Part shown: piece after piece, positions 54,286 to 63,626 of the stretch
How positions within the stretch are numbered: position 1 is the stretch's first letter
Layout of the letters: each line of letters opens with the position of its first letter
From: Sphingomonas aerophila
Lineage (GTDB): Bacteria > Pseudomonadota > Alphaproteobacteria > Sphingomonadales > Sphingomonadaceae
DNA: 64,000 nt
Assembly (NCBI RefSeq): GCF_014199305.1
Contig: NZ_JACIJK010000001.1
Span: 248,001-312,000, forward strand
Direction of reading: 5' to 3'
The notes under the pieces: model-generated
Databases searched by the model: none
Seen by the model: only the letters and a program-made list of their open reading frames with translations
What the model was told of the DNA's origin: nothing
Program-made: the position numbers and the translations under genes

Positions 54286-55302
54286 TCAGCGTGGTGCGGC
54301 TCGCCGGGCAAGGTCGAGCGTCGCTGCGAGCGCCAGGACGTCGCCGGCACTTCCAGAGGCGATTACGGCGCGTTCCACGGCCCTCACAGCATCCAGCGCG
54401 CTGGCTATTCTGTTAGGTGACCACCGGGCGACCGCAGCGCCGACTTCGGCTTGTTGGGTGAAGTGAACGCGGAAGCGCTTGAAGGCCACGGACAGGTCGC
54501 CGCCGCCACCAGCCTCACGGCGCAATTCCGCAATCAGGGTCAATCGCCGCGCCAGTGCACGCAGCCAGGGGATCGCTGATTGCCCGGACTCGGCTAGCCC
54601 GGCCAGCAACTCGCCAGCATCGCTGACCCGCCCGGCTACGACTGCGGCGGCAAATGCGTCTGCATCTGCGTCCACCAGGTCTGCACCGACGGCGTCCAGC
54701 GCGTCGTCATCGAGCGGGCGAGGGCGATCAGGCGCAGCGTCGAGGTACAGGGCAAGCTTCTCGATCTCGCGCGCCATCACGGCCCGGTCACCGCCCGCAG
54801 CCTCCGCAATCCTTCGCGCGATACCCCGCTCGAACTGGAGCCCCTGTGCTCGCCCTAACTCAGACGCAATCCGATCGATCTCTGCAGCGCTTGGCTCGTA
54901 GCACGCCAGAACAAGCGCTCGCGGAGACTCGAGTGCAAGTTTCACCAGCTTTGCCGTCGCCTTCAACGTTGGCGCGAGCACCACGGCAGGGCTGCCGGCC
55001 CGATCAGCCTCCAGAAGCAGCGTAGCAGCCTCCAGAACGTCTTCACCGGCTCCAGCTACCCTGATGTGCCGAGCGCCCCCGAACAGCGACAGGCTGGCCG
55101 CTTCGTCCGCCAGCAGGCCCGGTTGAGCCCGCAGCATCGCGGGAGCGAGATCGACCCGCTCGGCGTCCGGCCCCATTGCCTTCGCCAACACCGCTGCAAG
55201 GTCACGAGCCCCGGCCTCATCGGGGCCGTATAGCAGGAACAGGCGGATGTCGGGCGGCGGGGCGGCGAGGGCGGTCCGCATCCGCCCGGCATCGGCCTTC
55301 AC
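54286..55302 (-). CDS. holA: DNA polymerase III delta subunit
   Basis: Clamp-loader subunit that opens the sliding clamp. 338 residues, with RLFLLYGPDEAGARDLA near the N-terminus and an Ala-rich helical C-terminus. It overlaps the lptE stop by 4 nt, and its end is 7 bp from the convergent parB gene. The identification rests on the family's N-terminal pattern and the conserved lptE-leuS linkage. Confidence 0.9.
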   Translation of the reverse strand: MKADAGRMRTALAAPPPDIRLFLLYGPDEAGARDLAAVLAKAMGPDAERVDLAPAMLRAQPGLLADEAASLSLFGGARHIRVAGAGEDVLEAATLLLEADRAGSPAVVLAPTLKATAKLVKLALESPRALVLACYEPSAAEIDRIASELGRAQGLQFERGIARRIAEAAGGDRAVMAREIEKLALYLDAAPDRPRPLDDDALDAVGADLVDADADAFAAAVVAGRVSDAGELLAGLAESGQSAIPWLRALARRLTLIAELRREAGGGGDLSVAFKRFRVHFTQQAEVGAAVARWSPNRIASALDAVRAVERAVIASGSAGDVLALAATLDLARRAAPR

Positions 55303-55793
55303 GGGGTAGTCCGGCGCCCGCCGTACAGGGCAACCCGGGCGACGATCTTGTCTGCCACGATCTCGGCCAGTCGCTCCAGGGCGCTATTCTCAGCGGCGAT
55401 GGTCGCGTATTCAGACTGCACCACGTCGATGCCGGCGTCCGATCCCGCCGTGGCGTCCACAACGACGCTGTTGTCGCCAAGATCGACCAGTTGATAGCGC
55501 GCGCGCAGGGTCCGCCGCTCCCGGCTGACGGCATCATCGCGGCGCACGCCGAAGCCGGCGATCTGATCGTCGAGCTTGATCTGTAGGCGGTAGCGCGCCG
55601 CGCCCGTGCCCGCAGCGCCTAACCGATCGCGAAGGGCGTTGGACACCAGCCAGCCCGACTTACCCTCAATGGGCGCTACTTCCACCTGGGACAGCACGGA
55701 CCCGACCGGGCCTGATCCGCCGGCGCTGTAAAGCGGCTTCAGCCCACAGGCGCTGAGCAGCAGCAACGGCAGCAAGGCGCGAGCGCGAATCAT
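55299..55793 (-). CDS. lptE: LPS assembly lipoprotein LptE
   Basis: Outer-membrane plug and partner of LptD in lipopolysaccharide export. 164 residues with a lipobox LLSAC (Cys16) followed by GLKPLY, a family hallmark. Position between leuS and holA is conserved in proteobacteria. Confidence 0.93.
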   Translation of the reverse strand: MIRARALLPLLLLSACGLKPLYSAGGSGPVGSVLSQVEVAPIEGKSGWLVSNALRDRLGAAGTGAARYRLQIKLDDQIAGFGVRRDDAVSRERRTLRARYQLVDLGDNSVVVDATAGSDAGIDVVQSEYATIAAENSALERLAEIVADKIVARVALYGGRRTTP

Positions 55794-58318
55794 GCGACCA
55801 GGTTGACCAGCCGGTCGGGCACGACGACCACCTTGCGCGGTGCCTTACCCTCCAGCAGCCTGACGATCTTATCCGAAGCGAGCGCGGCTGCTTCCACGAC
55901 ATCCTTGGCGGCGCCTTTCGGCATGACGAGAGTATCGCGAAGCTTGCCGTTGACCTGAATGGCTATGGTCACTTCATCTTCGACCAGCAGTGTTGGGTCG
56001 ACCTCTGGCCAGGCGGCGTCCGCGATCAGGCCTTGTTCGCCGGACGCAGACCAGGCCTCTTCGGCCAAATGCGGGACCATTGGTGCGACGAGCAGCATGG
56101 CCGTGCGCACTGCCGCGGTTCGCGATGCCGAGGGCTGGGCGCGTTCAATGGCCGAGACAAGCTCATAGAGCTTCGCCACCGCCTTGTTGAACTGCAGCGC
56201 TTCGATGTCTCCGGCCACGCCAGCGACGGTCTGGTGAACCCTGCGGTTCAGGGCTGTGTCTTCGCCTTCTCCGGCCTGGTCCCCATCGAACAACCGCCAC
56301 AAGCGCTGAACGAAGCGCCAGGACCCCTCGATGCCATTTTCCGACCATTCCAGGTCACGCTCGGGCGGTGAGTCCGACAGCATGAACCAGCGCACCGCGT
56401 CCGCACCATATTGATCGACGATCGGTTCGGGATCGACAGTGTTCTTCTTGGACTTGGACATCTTCTCGACGCGACCGACCGTGACGGCCTGACCTGTCGC
56501 GATTTCGCTTCCGTCCTCCACCTCGGCCGGGTTGAGCCAACGCCCGTCTGCCGACCGGAACGTGGCATGGGTCACCATGCCTTGCGTGAACAGCCCCGCG
56601 AACGGCTCCGCGATGTCGAGCTTGCCTATGTGCCGCAGCGCGCGCGTCCAGAACCGGGCGTAAAGCAGGTGCAGGATCGCGTGCTCGACGCCGCCGATAT
56701 ACTGCCCCACCGGCAGCCACGCTTCCGCCTCTGCCCGATCAAACGGCTTGTCCTTGGGCTGGCTGGCAAAGCGGATGAAGTACCAGGACGAATCAACAAA
56801 CGTGTCGAGCGTGTCGGTCTCGCGAACCGCCGCACCACCACAGGATGGGCAGGCGACGTGCTTCCATGTCGGATGCCGGTCCAACGGATTGCCGGGTACG
56901 GCGAAGCTGACGTCCTCGGGCAGTACCACCGGCAGCTGATCGTGAGGTACAGGAACGACACCACACGCGCTGCAATGGATGATCGGGATCGGCGTGCCCC
57001 AATAGCGCTGGCGGCTGACACCCCAGTCCCGCAGCCGGTACACGGTCGTGCCATGGCCCCAGCCATCAGATTCAGCGTGCGCGATCACCGCTCGCTTGGC
57101 ATCCTCCACGGCCATGCCGTCCAGGAAGCGCGAGTTCACCAGAGCACCCGGCCCGGTATAGGCCTCATCGCCCGCAAAGGTGGGTTCCGAGCGTTCGCCG
57201 TCCGACACCACGCGTGTGACGGTCAGGTCGTACTTGCGCGCAAAATCCAGGTCTCGCTGGTCATGGGCCGGAACCCCGAAGACCGCTCCGGTCCCATATT
57301 CCATCAGCACGAAATTGGCGATGTAAACGGGCAGCTGCCAATTGGGATCGAACGGATGGCGGGCTGTCAGCCCGGTATCGAAGCCGAGCTTTTCCTGGGT
57401 TTCGAGTTCCGCCGCGGTGGTGCCGCCCTGCTTGCACTTCTCGACAAAGGCAGCAACCTCGGCCGATCGCTCCGCGAGCTCACGCGCAATCGGATGGTCA
57501 GCTGCAACGGCAACGAAGCTCGCGCCAAAGATGGTGTCGGGCCGGGTGGTGAACACCTCCACCTCGCCACCATCGGACAGGCCGAAGCGGAACTGGAGAC
57601 CGCGGCTGCGGCCGATCCAGTTCTCCTGCATCAGCTTCACCTTGTCCGGCCAGTGCTCCAGCTCGCCCAAGCCATCGAGCAACTCGTCGGCGAAGTCGGT
57701 GATCTTCAGGAACCATTGGTTGAGCTTGCGCTTCTCGACCAGCGCGCCTGATCGCCAGCCGCGGCCGTCGATCACCTGCTCATTGGCGAGCACGGTCATG
57801 TCGACCGGGTCCCAATTGACCGCGGACTCCTTGCGATAAACCAAGCCGCCCGCGAGCAGGTCGAGGAACAGCGCCTGCTCATGGCCGTAATAGTCAGGCT
57901 CACAGGTCGCGAGTTCACGGCTCCAGTCGAGCGCGAACCCAAGCCGCTTGAGCTGGGCCTTCATCGTACCGATGTTGTCCAGCGTCCAGCCGCGCGGGTG
58001 GACGCCCTTCTCCATTGCCGCATTCTCGGCGGGCATGCCGAACGCGTCCCACCCCATGGGATGAAGCACGTCGTGCCCGGTCATCCGCCGATACCGCGCG
58101 AGCACGTCGCCCATGGTGTAGTTGCGGACGTGCCCCATGTGGATGCGCCCCGATGGATAGGGAAACATCTCGAGCACAAAGGTCTTCGGCTTGTTGCCAC
58201 CGTCCTGGCGCGCGACAAAGGTGCCGCGCTCGTCCCAGGTCGCCTGCCAGGCGGCATCTGCCTTGAGCGCGTTGAAGCGCGATGGCCGAGCGGGTGCGTC
58301 CCCGCGCGAAGGGGTCAT
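55790..58318 (-). CDS. leuS: Leucine-tRNA ligase
   Basis: Class I aminoacyl-tRNA synthetase. 842 residues, with HIGH-type [15 protein letters not shown] (near residue 50) and [14 protein letters not shown], and an editing domain in between. The start at 58318 ([16 protein letters not shown]) is used; nine more residues are possible. Overlaps lptE by 4 nt. Confidence 0.97.
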   Translation of the reverse strand: MTPSRGDAPARPSRFNALKADAAWQATWDERGTFVARQDGGNKPKTFVLEMFPYPSGRIHMGHVRNYTMGDVLARYRRMTGHDVLHPMGWDAFGMPAENAAMEKGVHPRGWTLDNIGTMKAQLKRLGFALDWSRELATCEPDYYGHEQALFLDLLAGGLVYRKESAVNWDPVDMTVLANEQVIDGRGWRSGALVEKRKLNQWFLKITDFADELLDGLGELEHWPDKVKLMQENWIGRSRGLQFRFGLSDGGEVEVFTTRPDTIFGASFVAVAADHPIARELAERSAEVAAFVEKCKQGGTTAAELETQEKLGFDTGLTARHPFDPNWQLPVYIANFVLMEYGTGAVFGVPAHDQRDLDFARKYDLTVTRVVSDGERSEPTFAGDEAYTGPGALVNSRFLDGMAVEDAKRAVIAHAESDGWGHGTTVYRLRDWGVSRQRYWGTPIPIIHCSACGVVPVPHDQLPVVLPEDVSFAVPGNPLDRHPTWKHVACPSCGGAAVRETDTLDTFVDSSWYFIRFASQPKDKPFDRAEAEAWLPVGQYIGGVEHAILHLLYARFWTRALRHIGKLDIAEPFAGLFTQGMVTHATFRSADGRWLNPAEVEDGSEIATGQAVTVGRVEKMSKSKKNTVDPEPIVDQYGADAVRWFMLSDSPPERDLEWSENGIEGSWRFVQRLWRLFDGDQAGEGEDTALNRRVHQTVAGVAGDIEALQFNKAVAKLYELVSAIERAQPSASRTAAVRTAMLLVAPMVPHLAEEAWSASGEQGLIADAAWPEVDPTLLVEDEVTIAIQVNGKLRDTLVMPKGAAKDVVEAAALASDKIVRLLEGKAPRKVVVVPDRLVNLVA

Positions 58319-58325
58319 CGACGGA

Positions 58326-58766
58326 TCAGCCCGCGATCGCCGCACGCCTCAGGTCGCGGGCGCGCGTCAGGATGATGTCCTCAAGCTTCTGCACGGTTGC
58401 CGCCCGTACAGGGGCGGCAACCCACTGGCCGCCTTGGCTGACCTCACGCAGAGCCGCCACGCGGACCGCGTCAGCGCGCAAGTCTTGATCGAGGATCGAG
58501 ACGGTTACCTTCATGCGCTCGGTCGGAACCTGCGGATTGACGTACCAATCGGTGACGATCACGCCGCCATTGGAGTCGGTCTGCACCAACGGCATGAACG
58601 ACAGGGTGTCGAGGCTGGCCCGCCACAGATAGGCGTTGACGCCGATCGTGGTCACCTTGGATGCGGCGAGATCCGCCTTGGGCCGCTCCCCACCCTTGCT
58701 GCATCCTGCAAGGGGCAGCGCCACAGCGGCGAGAAGAAGAACGGCAATACGCGAACGGGGCATCAT
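58326..58766 (-). CDS. DUF3576 lipoprotein
   Basis: 146 residues. Signal peptide with lipobox LPLAGC, then the conserved [19 protein letters not shown] and GGVIVTDWY. Function unknown, probably outer-membrane associated. First of two consecutive ATGs chosen (58766), preceded by AGGA. Seven bp before leuS, so likely one transcript with leuS-lptE-holA. Confidence 0.88.
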   Translation of the reverse strand: MMPRSRIAVLLLAAVALPLAGCSKGGERPKADLAASKVTTIGVNAYLWRASLDTLSFMPLVQTDSNGGVIVTDWYVNPQVPTERMKVTVSILDQDLRADAVRVAALREVSQGGQWVAAPVRAATVQKLEDIILTRARDLRRAAIAG

Positions 58767-58959
58767 CAGGCGCTTCCTGGCGTTAAAAGGGGCCACCACC
58801 CGCTCTACAGCCGTGCCTACGCCCCGGCAATCCCGCGGCAGCTGTGGGTTGCGTGCAACACCTCAGCAATATTGTACCACCATGGTATTTCCAACGGAGC
58901 GAATCATGTTAGGCGCAGCTTAATAAGAACCGGCGCGATGGCCGGCGGACAGAGGTGAC

Positions 58960-59679
58960 ATGCGTAAAGGGCGGATGCTGACAGGGGTTGCTGGTGGGGT
59001 GCTTGTCGCCGCTGCCGCTCTTGCCCTGCCTGGCGCGCTCGGGGCGACGCCCTCTCGCAACGCGACGCCTGCGCGGCATGTTGCTCCGCCTGTGTCGATG
59101 CTGGGTTTCACGCCCGTTGCTGGTGATCCGAGACTCGCAGCGATGTTTGCCCGTGGCGGCCTCGACACGGGATCATTCCGCTTCACGCCGGCTGAAACGC
59201 GCGCGATCAGCCCCAAGGTCACGGTTGCCGTTCGCGCTCGCTCCAGCCGTGCTGTTGATCCGGCTCGCGGCGTGGCGATCGCCACCGCCGACCAGGGCAC
59301 GACGCTGGCACCGATTGCATACAACATGGGCGTTGCACTCGGTTGGAAGAGCCTTGCGGTGGCGGGTGAGGTCGGCCGCGTCGATATGGCCAGCCGACCT
59401 GGCAGCCGCGAAGCAGCGGACGTCGCGGTCAGCTATTCGCTCAACAGGTTCACCGGCCGGGTGAAGGCGGCGGCTGATCGACCGCTCGCCAACGCGCCGC
59501 AACTGGTTGAGGCCGCGCCGAGCTACTCGCTTGATGTGGGCGGCTCCTACAAGCTGACCCGCAACCTCGATGTAACGGCGGGCGTCCGTTATCGCAGCGA
59601 TCGTGAGCGCTTATCGCGCCTGGAGGCCGATCGGCGTGACAGCCAGGCTGTCTACCTGGGCACTGCCTTCCGGTTCTGA
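58960..59679 (+). CDS. Exported outer-membrane-like beta-rich protein
   Basis: 239 residues with a signal peptide (cleavage near GALGA), then alternating amphipathic strands. It ends in a terminal Phe preceded by AVYLGTAFR, as in outer-membrane barrels. I do not recognise a specific family. The 193-bp gap to the divergent DUF3576 gene holds no other gene; the ribosome site AGAGGTGAC is good. Confidence 0.65.
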   Translation: MRKGRMLTGVAGGVLVAAAALALPGALGATPSRNATPARHVAPPVSMLGFTPVAGDPRLAAMFARGGLDTGSFRFTPAETRAISPKVTVAVRARSSRAVDPARGVAIATADQGTTLAPIAYNMGVALGWKSLAVAGEVGRVDMASRPGSREAADVAVSYSLNRFTGRVKAAADRPLANAPQLVEAAPSYSLDVGGSYKLTRNLDVTAGVRYRSDRERLSRLEADRRDSQAVYLGTAFRF

Positions 59680-59685
59680 TCCGGG

Positions 59686-60210
59686 TCAGCGGCTTAGCGC
59701 GTCGATCGCCGCCCAGCCCGAAAATCCCCAATGCCGCGCGCGGATGAACCGGCGTGCGGTCATGCCACCCAGCGCAATCGCCGCGACCGGAAGGCCTGCG
59801 GTGATCCTCGCCGCCTTTGCCGGGCCTAGTGCGGGTGCGCCCGGATGCGAACGCGTCGGGAACAGCGGCGACACGAACAGTATTTTCGCCCCAACTCGAA
59901 TTCCGGCAATCGCCTGACGTCGATCGTGCGCGGCCCAGGTCCTGAGCTGGCCCACACCGCCCCCGACGCCATGAGTCCCTGCCCCGACGGCGCCACCCGC
60001 GACGACCATCACCAATCGTCGGGCAACAGCTATCCGGCGAATCTGGCGGATCAGCAATCGCCGCTGACAAGCGGGCGTCCTGTGGTGCCGCACGACCACC
60101 CCCGATCCGGGTGGCAAGCGGCGCAAGGCTGTCCACAGCGCGTCACCTACTCGCTCGTCGGTCATCAACCAGGTCCGCGGCAGCGGCGACACGGGGTTAC
60201 GGGGCGTCAC
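59686..60210 (-). CDS. Thiamine phosphate synthase (TenI/ThiE)-like protein
   Basis: A short (174-residue) TIM-barrel protein of the ThiE/TenI group. It shows WLMTDERVG at the N-terminus, GSGVVVRHHRT and a C-terminal LPVAAIALGGMTARR, which matches the family's phosphate-binding AlGGi segment. It starts at the GTG at 60210, 21 bp from the divergent yggS. Many sphingomonads carry such a gene next to yggS; true thiamine synthase activity is uncertain because the catalytic residues are not clearly seen. Confidence 0.7.
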   Translation of the reverse strand: MTPRNPVSPLPRTWLMTDERVGDALWTALRRLPPGSGVVVRHHRTPACQRRLLIRQIRRIAVARRLVMVVAGGAVGAGTHGVGGGVGQLRTWAAHDRRQAIAGIRVGAKILFVSPLFPTRSHPGAPALGPAKAARITAGLPVAAIALGGMTARRFIRARHWGFSGWAAIDALSR

Positions 60211-60231
60211 GACCGTCCCTATAGCGCGCGC

Positions 60232-60891
60232 ATGACTACATCCGCCATTCGCCTGGCCGAGGTGCGTACCCGGCTTGACCGCGCTGCCGCTCTCGCTGGC
60301 CGGCCCGCCGGCTCTGCTTCCCTGATCGCGGTATCCAAGACTCACGATGCAGGCGCGATCCAGCCGCTGATCGATGCCGGCCAGCGCATCTTTGGCGAGA
60401 ACCGTGTCCAAGAAGTGCAGGCGAAGTGGCCGGCGCTGCGGGACGGGCGCCCTGATATTGAACTGCACCTGATCGGCCAGCTGCAGTCGAACAAGGCCGC
60501 TGACGCGGTGGCGATGTTTGACGCCATACACTCGGTCGATCGCGCCTCACTGGTCACTGCACTCGCCCGGAACATGGACGCGAGCGGTCGACGGCCCGCT
60601 TGCTTCATCCAGGTAAACATCGGCGACGAGCCGCAAAAGGGAGGATGCCCGGTGGCCGAACTGCCTGAACTTCTCACCCTGGCGACAGCGGTGCTGCCCG
60701 TCGCTGGATTAATGGCAGTCCCACCGGCAGGCGTCGAGGCTGCCCCCTATTTTGCGCTGCTGGCGAAGCTGGCGCGCGATCATGGCCTTCATGGCCTCAG
60801 CATGGGAATGTCCGACGATTTCGAGACAGCGGCGATGCTCGGCGCCACCCATGTCCGTGTCGGCAGCGCGCTGTTCGGAGAGCGCACGTAA
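60232..60891 (+). CDS. YggS family pyridoxal phosphate homeostasis protein
   Basis: PLP-binding protein of the YggS/PROSC family. 219 residues, with Lys36 in IAVSKTHD as the PLP lysine, FGENRVQE, IGQLQSNKA and SMGMSDDFETA. The ATG at 60232 is used; the earlier frame overlaps the divergent ThiE-like gene. The next gene overlaps its stop by one base (TAATG). Confidence 0.93.
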   Translation: MTTSAIRLAEVRTRLDRAAALAGRPAGSASLIAVSKTHDAGAIQPLIDAGQRIFGENRVQEVQAKWPALRDGRPDIELHLIGQLQSNKAADAVAMFDAIHSVDRASLVTALARNMDASGRRPACFIQVNIGDEPQKGGCPVAELPELLTLATAVLPVAGLMAVPPAGVEAAPYFALLAKLARDHGLHGLSMGMSDDFETAAMLGATHVRVGSALFGERT

Positions 60892-61571
60892 TGAGCGAAA
60901 CCATTTCTGTGCGTTTCGATGCACTGTTGTTCGACTTCGATGGCGTGCTCATCGAAAGTGAGGCGAGCGGCAACCGGCACATCGCGGAGTGGCTGACAGC
61001 GGCCGGCCATCCAACGACGGTGGAGGAGTCTATGGCTCATTTCATGGGACTGGCCGGCCCGGACTTCCTTTCCGCGATTGAGCGGAGGATTGGCCGCCCA
61101 CTGCCGCCTGAGTTCCATCGCGACCGCGAGGTCGAAAACCGCCGTGTGCTCGAGGCCGGGGTGGACGAGGTCACCGGGGCGGTGGAATTCGTTCGGTCCC
61201 TACCGAAACTGCTCCCTCGTGCCATCGTGTCGTCCAGCAGCACGGCCTGGATCCGGCGACACCTCGACCATATCGGGCTGTCCGACGCGTTTGGTGAGCA
61301 CATCTATTCGGGCAAAGAGCATGTCGAGCGCGGGAAGCCGGCACCCGATCTCTACCTCCACGCCGCCAGGATGCTCGGCGTCGACATCGGCCGCTCCGCA
61401 ATCCTGGAAGATTCACCGGTTGGCGCGACCGGCGCTGTTGCGTCGGGCGGGCATGTAATCGGTCTGTGCGCTGGCAGCCATTGCGGGATCGGCCATGCCG
61501 ATCGACTCCGAAGCCTCGGAGTCGACGACATCGCGCATGATTTCGCCGAAGCGGCTCGGCTTCTCGCCTAG
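60891..61571 (+). CDS. HAD-IA family hydrolase
   Basis: A haloacid-dehalogenase-type phosphatase (subfamily IA, beta-phosphoglucomutase-like). 226 residues, nucleophile motif LLFDFDGVLIES (Asp15, Asp17), motif II VSSSST, motif III lysine in RGKPAPDLY, and motif IV LEDSPVG. Substrate unknown. It may be co-transcribed with yggS. Confidence 0.9.
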   Translation: MSETISVRFDALLFDFDGVLIESEASGNRHIAEWLTAAGHPTTVEESMAHFMGLAGPDFLSAIERRIGRPLPPEFHRDREVENRRVLEAGVDEVTGAVEFVRSLPKLLPRAIVSSSSTAWIRRHLDHIGLSDAFGEHIYSGKEHVERGKPAPDLYLHAARMLGVDIGRSAILEDSPVGATGAVASGGHVIGLCAGSHCGIGHADRLRSLGVDDIAHDFAEAARLLA

Positions 61572-62341
61572 TCGGGCTGGGCTTCGCGCGCCTTGCGGGC
61601 GTTCTCGTTGAGCGTCGTCAATGTCTGGTCGAAACGGCCCTCAGCCTCCGCGTTACGAAGGAACTTCACGCGCTCGACCAGGAGCTCGGGTGGGGTTGGC
61701 TGTTGGCCGAACAGGGCGAGGACCTCATCCGCGAACTCGTTCAACGGCTGGTATCCCGGACGATTGGACTGCCCTGGCGTCAAATTGGTCTGGACGGCTG
61801 GCGGCGCTAGCTCGATGACCTCCACCCGGCCTTTCAGCGCGTCACGTAGTGAAACGGTGTAGCTGTGGATCGCAGCCTTTGTCGCGGAGTAGGTCGGTGT
61901 CGCGACCAGCGGCACAAAGGCCAGGCCAGAGGTGACGTTGACGATCGCCGCGCCAGGTCGGCCGGCCAGGTGCTCAACCAATGCGTTGGTCAATCGGATC
62001 GGCCCCAGCAGGTTGGTGACGATCGTTTCTTCCGCGTCCTTCAGGTCCCGGCGGGTGTCGAGCGCCTCGAACCGCATGATCCCTGCATTGTTGATCAACA
62101 CATTGATCGACGGATGCTGCTCGATCACCTCCCGGGCGAATTGCTCGATCGCGTCGGCGTCAGTTACGTCCAGTTCGATGACGTGAAGATTTTCCCGGCC
62201 GGCCGCAGCGCGTTCCAGCGCCTCGCGCCGCCGCCCCGCAATCACCACCGTGTTGCCGGCATCGTGAAAGCGCTGCGCCAGCGCCTCGCCTATCCCCGAT
62301 CCGCCGCCCGTGATCAGGATGGTGTTGCCGTTCGCTTTCAT
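61568..62341 (-). CDS. Short-chain dehydrogenase/reductase, DltE-like
   Basis: NAD(P)-dependent SDR. 257 residues, cofactor motif TGGGSGIG (11-18), NNAG near residue 85, and catalytic YSATK. It resembles the DltE/COG3967 group; the D-alanylation association is from naming only, and no dlt genes are present. Its stop shares CTAG with the convergent HAD gene. Confidence 0.88.
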   Translation of the reverse strand: MKANGNTILITGGGSGIGEALAQRFHDAGNTVVIAGRRREALERAAAGRENLHVIELDVTDADAIEQFAREVIEQHPSINVLINNAGIMRFEALDTRRDLKDAEETIVTNLLGPIRLTNALVEHLAGRPGAAIVNVTSGLAFVPLVATPTYSATKAAIHSYTVSLRDALKGRVEVIELAPPAVQTNLTPGQSNRPGYQPLNEFADEVLALFGQQPTPPELLVERVKFLRNAEAEGRFDQTLTTLNENARKAREAQPD

Positions 62342-62426
62342 GTGCGCTGCTCCCTTTGTCGCGGCGCGATGTGGGACGCATACGGTGGTGGTTCAATCCA
62401 TCGGCAGACTGGTCTATCATGACGAC

Positions 62427-62873
62427 ATGCTGAGTTTGCGCCCCCTTAACGAAAGCGTCGCCGTTGCGCCGCAAATCACGCCCGACGACATGGCCGCTGT
62501 TCGCGATGCCGGGTTTGTCGCCGTGATCAACAACCGGCCGGACGGCGAGGAGGCGGGCCAGCCCTCAGGCGAGACGATCCGCGCTGCCGCCCAGGCGGCC
62601 GGGCTCGCCTATCACGAGATCCCCGTGACTGGCGCAGGGTTCAGCCACCCTCAGGTTGACGCCATGGCGGCGGCGCTGGTGGCTGCGGACGGGCCGGTGC
62701 TCGCCTATTGTCGCTCCGGGACGCGTAGCTGCAACCTGTGGGCGCTTGCCGCGGCAAAGGCGGGCCGTAATCCGGAAGTGCTTCAGGCACAGGCAGGACA
62801 GGCGGGTTATGACCTGTCTGCCATCCGACCGACGCTGGACGCGCTCGCGGCAGGGGCCTCGGACTCCAAATGA
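62427..62873 (+). CDS. TIGR01244-type (BLH) phosphatase domain protein
   Basis: 148 residues, with the dual-specificity phosphatase-like CRSGTR (CX5R, Cys95 to Arg100). It matches the N-terminal domain of beta-lactamase-hydrolase-like (BLH) proteins, here standing alone. BLH proteins are linked to sulfide oxidation in plant-associated bacteria. ATG at 62427 used; its end overlaps the next gene by ATGA. Confidence 0.85.
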   Translation: MLSLRPLNESVAVAPQITPDDMAAVRDAGFVAVINNRPDGEEAGQPSGETIRAAAQAAGLAYHEIPVTGAGFSHPQVDAMAAALVAADGPVLAYCRSGTRSCNLWALAAAKAGRNPEVLQAQAGQAGYDLSAIRPTLDALAAGASDSK

Positions 62874-63271
62874 CCGTTGCAGTGGCCGCCGCCGCGATCG
62901 TGGCGGTTCTGCTTCTGGCCACTGCCGGCATATGGTGGGTCAAGCGGGGGACACGGGCACGGATCGAGGACCCGGAGTCCGCGGCGGCGGCCGCTGATGC
63001 CGCTTTGCCTAACTTTCGCACCCGCGGTGCGGTGGTCGGTGCTGATGGCCGTGGCGCGCTGGCGGTGGGAGAGGACGGCCGGGTTGCAGCAGTGCGGCGG
63101 CGCGGTACGCGGCTGGCTGTCAGCGAGGTGCGCTGGAGTGCCTTGAGAGCCGGGCCCGGCGGCGTGCTGGTAGAAACCGGCGCCCGCGAGGTCGGCACCG
63201 TTTTCGTGGCAGGAGTTGACGCCCTCGACGTACGCCGGCTCGCCCCAGAAGGGATCGCGTGGCGTCATTGA
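62870..63271 (+). CDS. Hypothetical membrane protein, 133 aa
   Basis: A single N-terminal membrane helix (about 4-24) followed by a beta-rich domain with GALAVGEDGRVAAVRRRG. No family recognised. Coupled by ATGA to the phosphatase gene, so possibly co-expressed. Confidence 0.6.
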   Translation: MTVAVAAAAIVAVLLLATAGIWWVKRGTRARIEDPESAAAAADAALPNFRTRGAVVGADGRGALAVGEDGRVAAVRRRGTRLAVSEVRWSALRAGPGGVLVETGAREVGTVFVAGVDALDVRRLAPEGIAWRH

Positions 63272-63323
63272 GGCGCGCGGGCGCAAACAGGCGTTCGCGG
63301 CATCGTTGCGGTCCGGAGATGCT

Positions 63324-63530
63324 ATGGACCCGCTGGTAATCCCGTTCCTCGTCGCCGACGCTATCCTGCTGTGGATGCTGCGCGGGGCATGGCGCGACGG
63401 GGAGGTCTGGATGGCCACCCGCATGGGCACGCGTCATGAAAACAGGGCGGTATGGTGGATGACCGTGCTTCGTTTGGGCGCTCTTCTGGCCTTGTCGCTG
63501 GTCGGAACCGTCGCGGCCCTGGTTGCCTGA
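63324..63530 (+). CDS. Small two-helix membrane protein, 68 aa
   Basis: Starts MDPLVIPFLVADAILLWML (helix 1) and ends in a second helix LGALLALSLVGTVAALVA. A charged loop of about 25 residues lies between. No family recognised. 52 bp after the previous gene. Confidence 0.6.
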   Translation: MDPLVIPFLVADAILLWMLRGAWRDGEVWMATRMGTRHENRAVWWMTVLRLGALLALSLVGTVAALVA

Positions 63531-63535
63531 CATAA

Positions 63536-63565
63536 AAGCGGCCCGACATGTTGCCATGCCGGGCC
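63536..63565 (-). terminator. Intrinsic terminator of the ammonium transporter gene
   Basis: GGCCCG-A-CATG (63540-63550) pairs with CATG-C-CGGGCC (63555-63565) around a TTGC loop, with one mismatch. On the minus strand it is followed by CTTTTATG, fitting termination of the transporter gene, and it lies 61 bp beyond that gene's stop. The stem could also serve the plus-strand gene ending at 63530. Confidence 0.65.
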
Positions 63566-63626
63566 AGGTGTGTCCGCAGGAGGAACAAGGTGGGGCAGGC
63601 GGGGCGGACCCCGCCGGCCAATAGGA

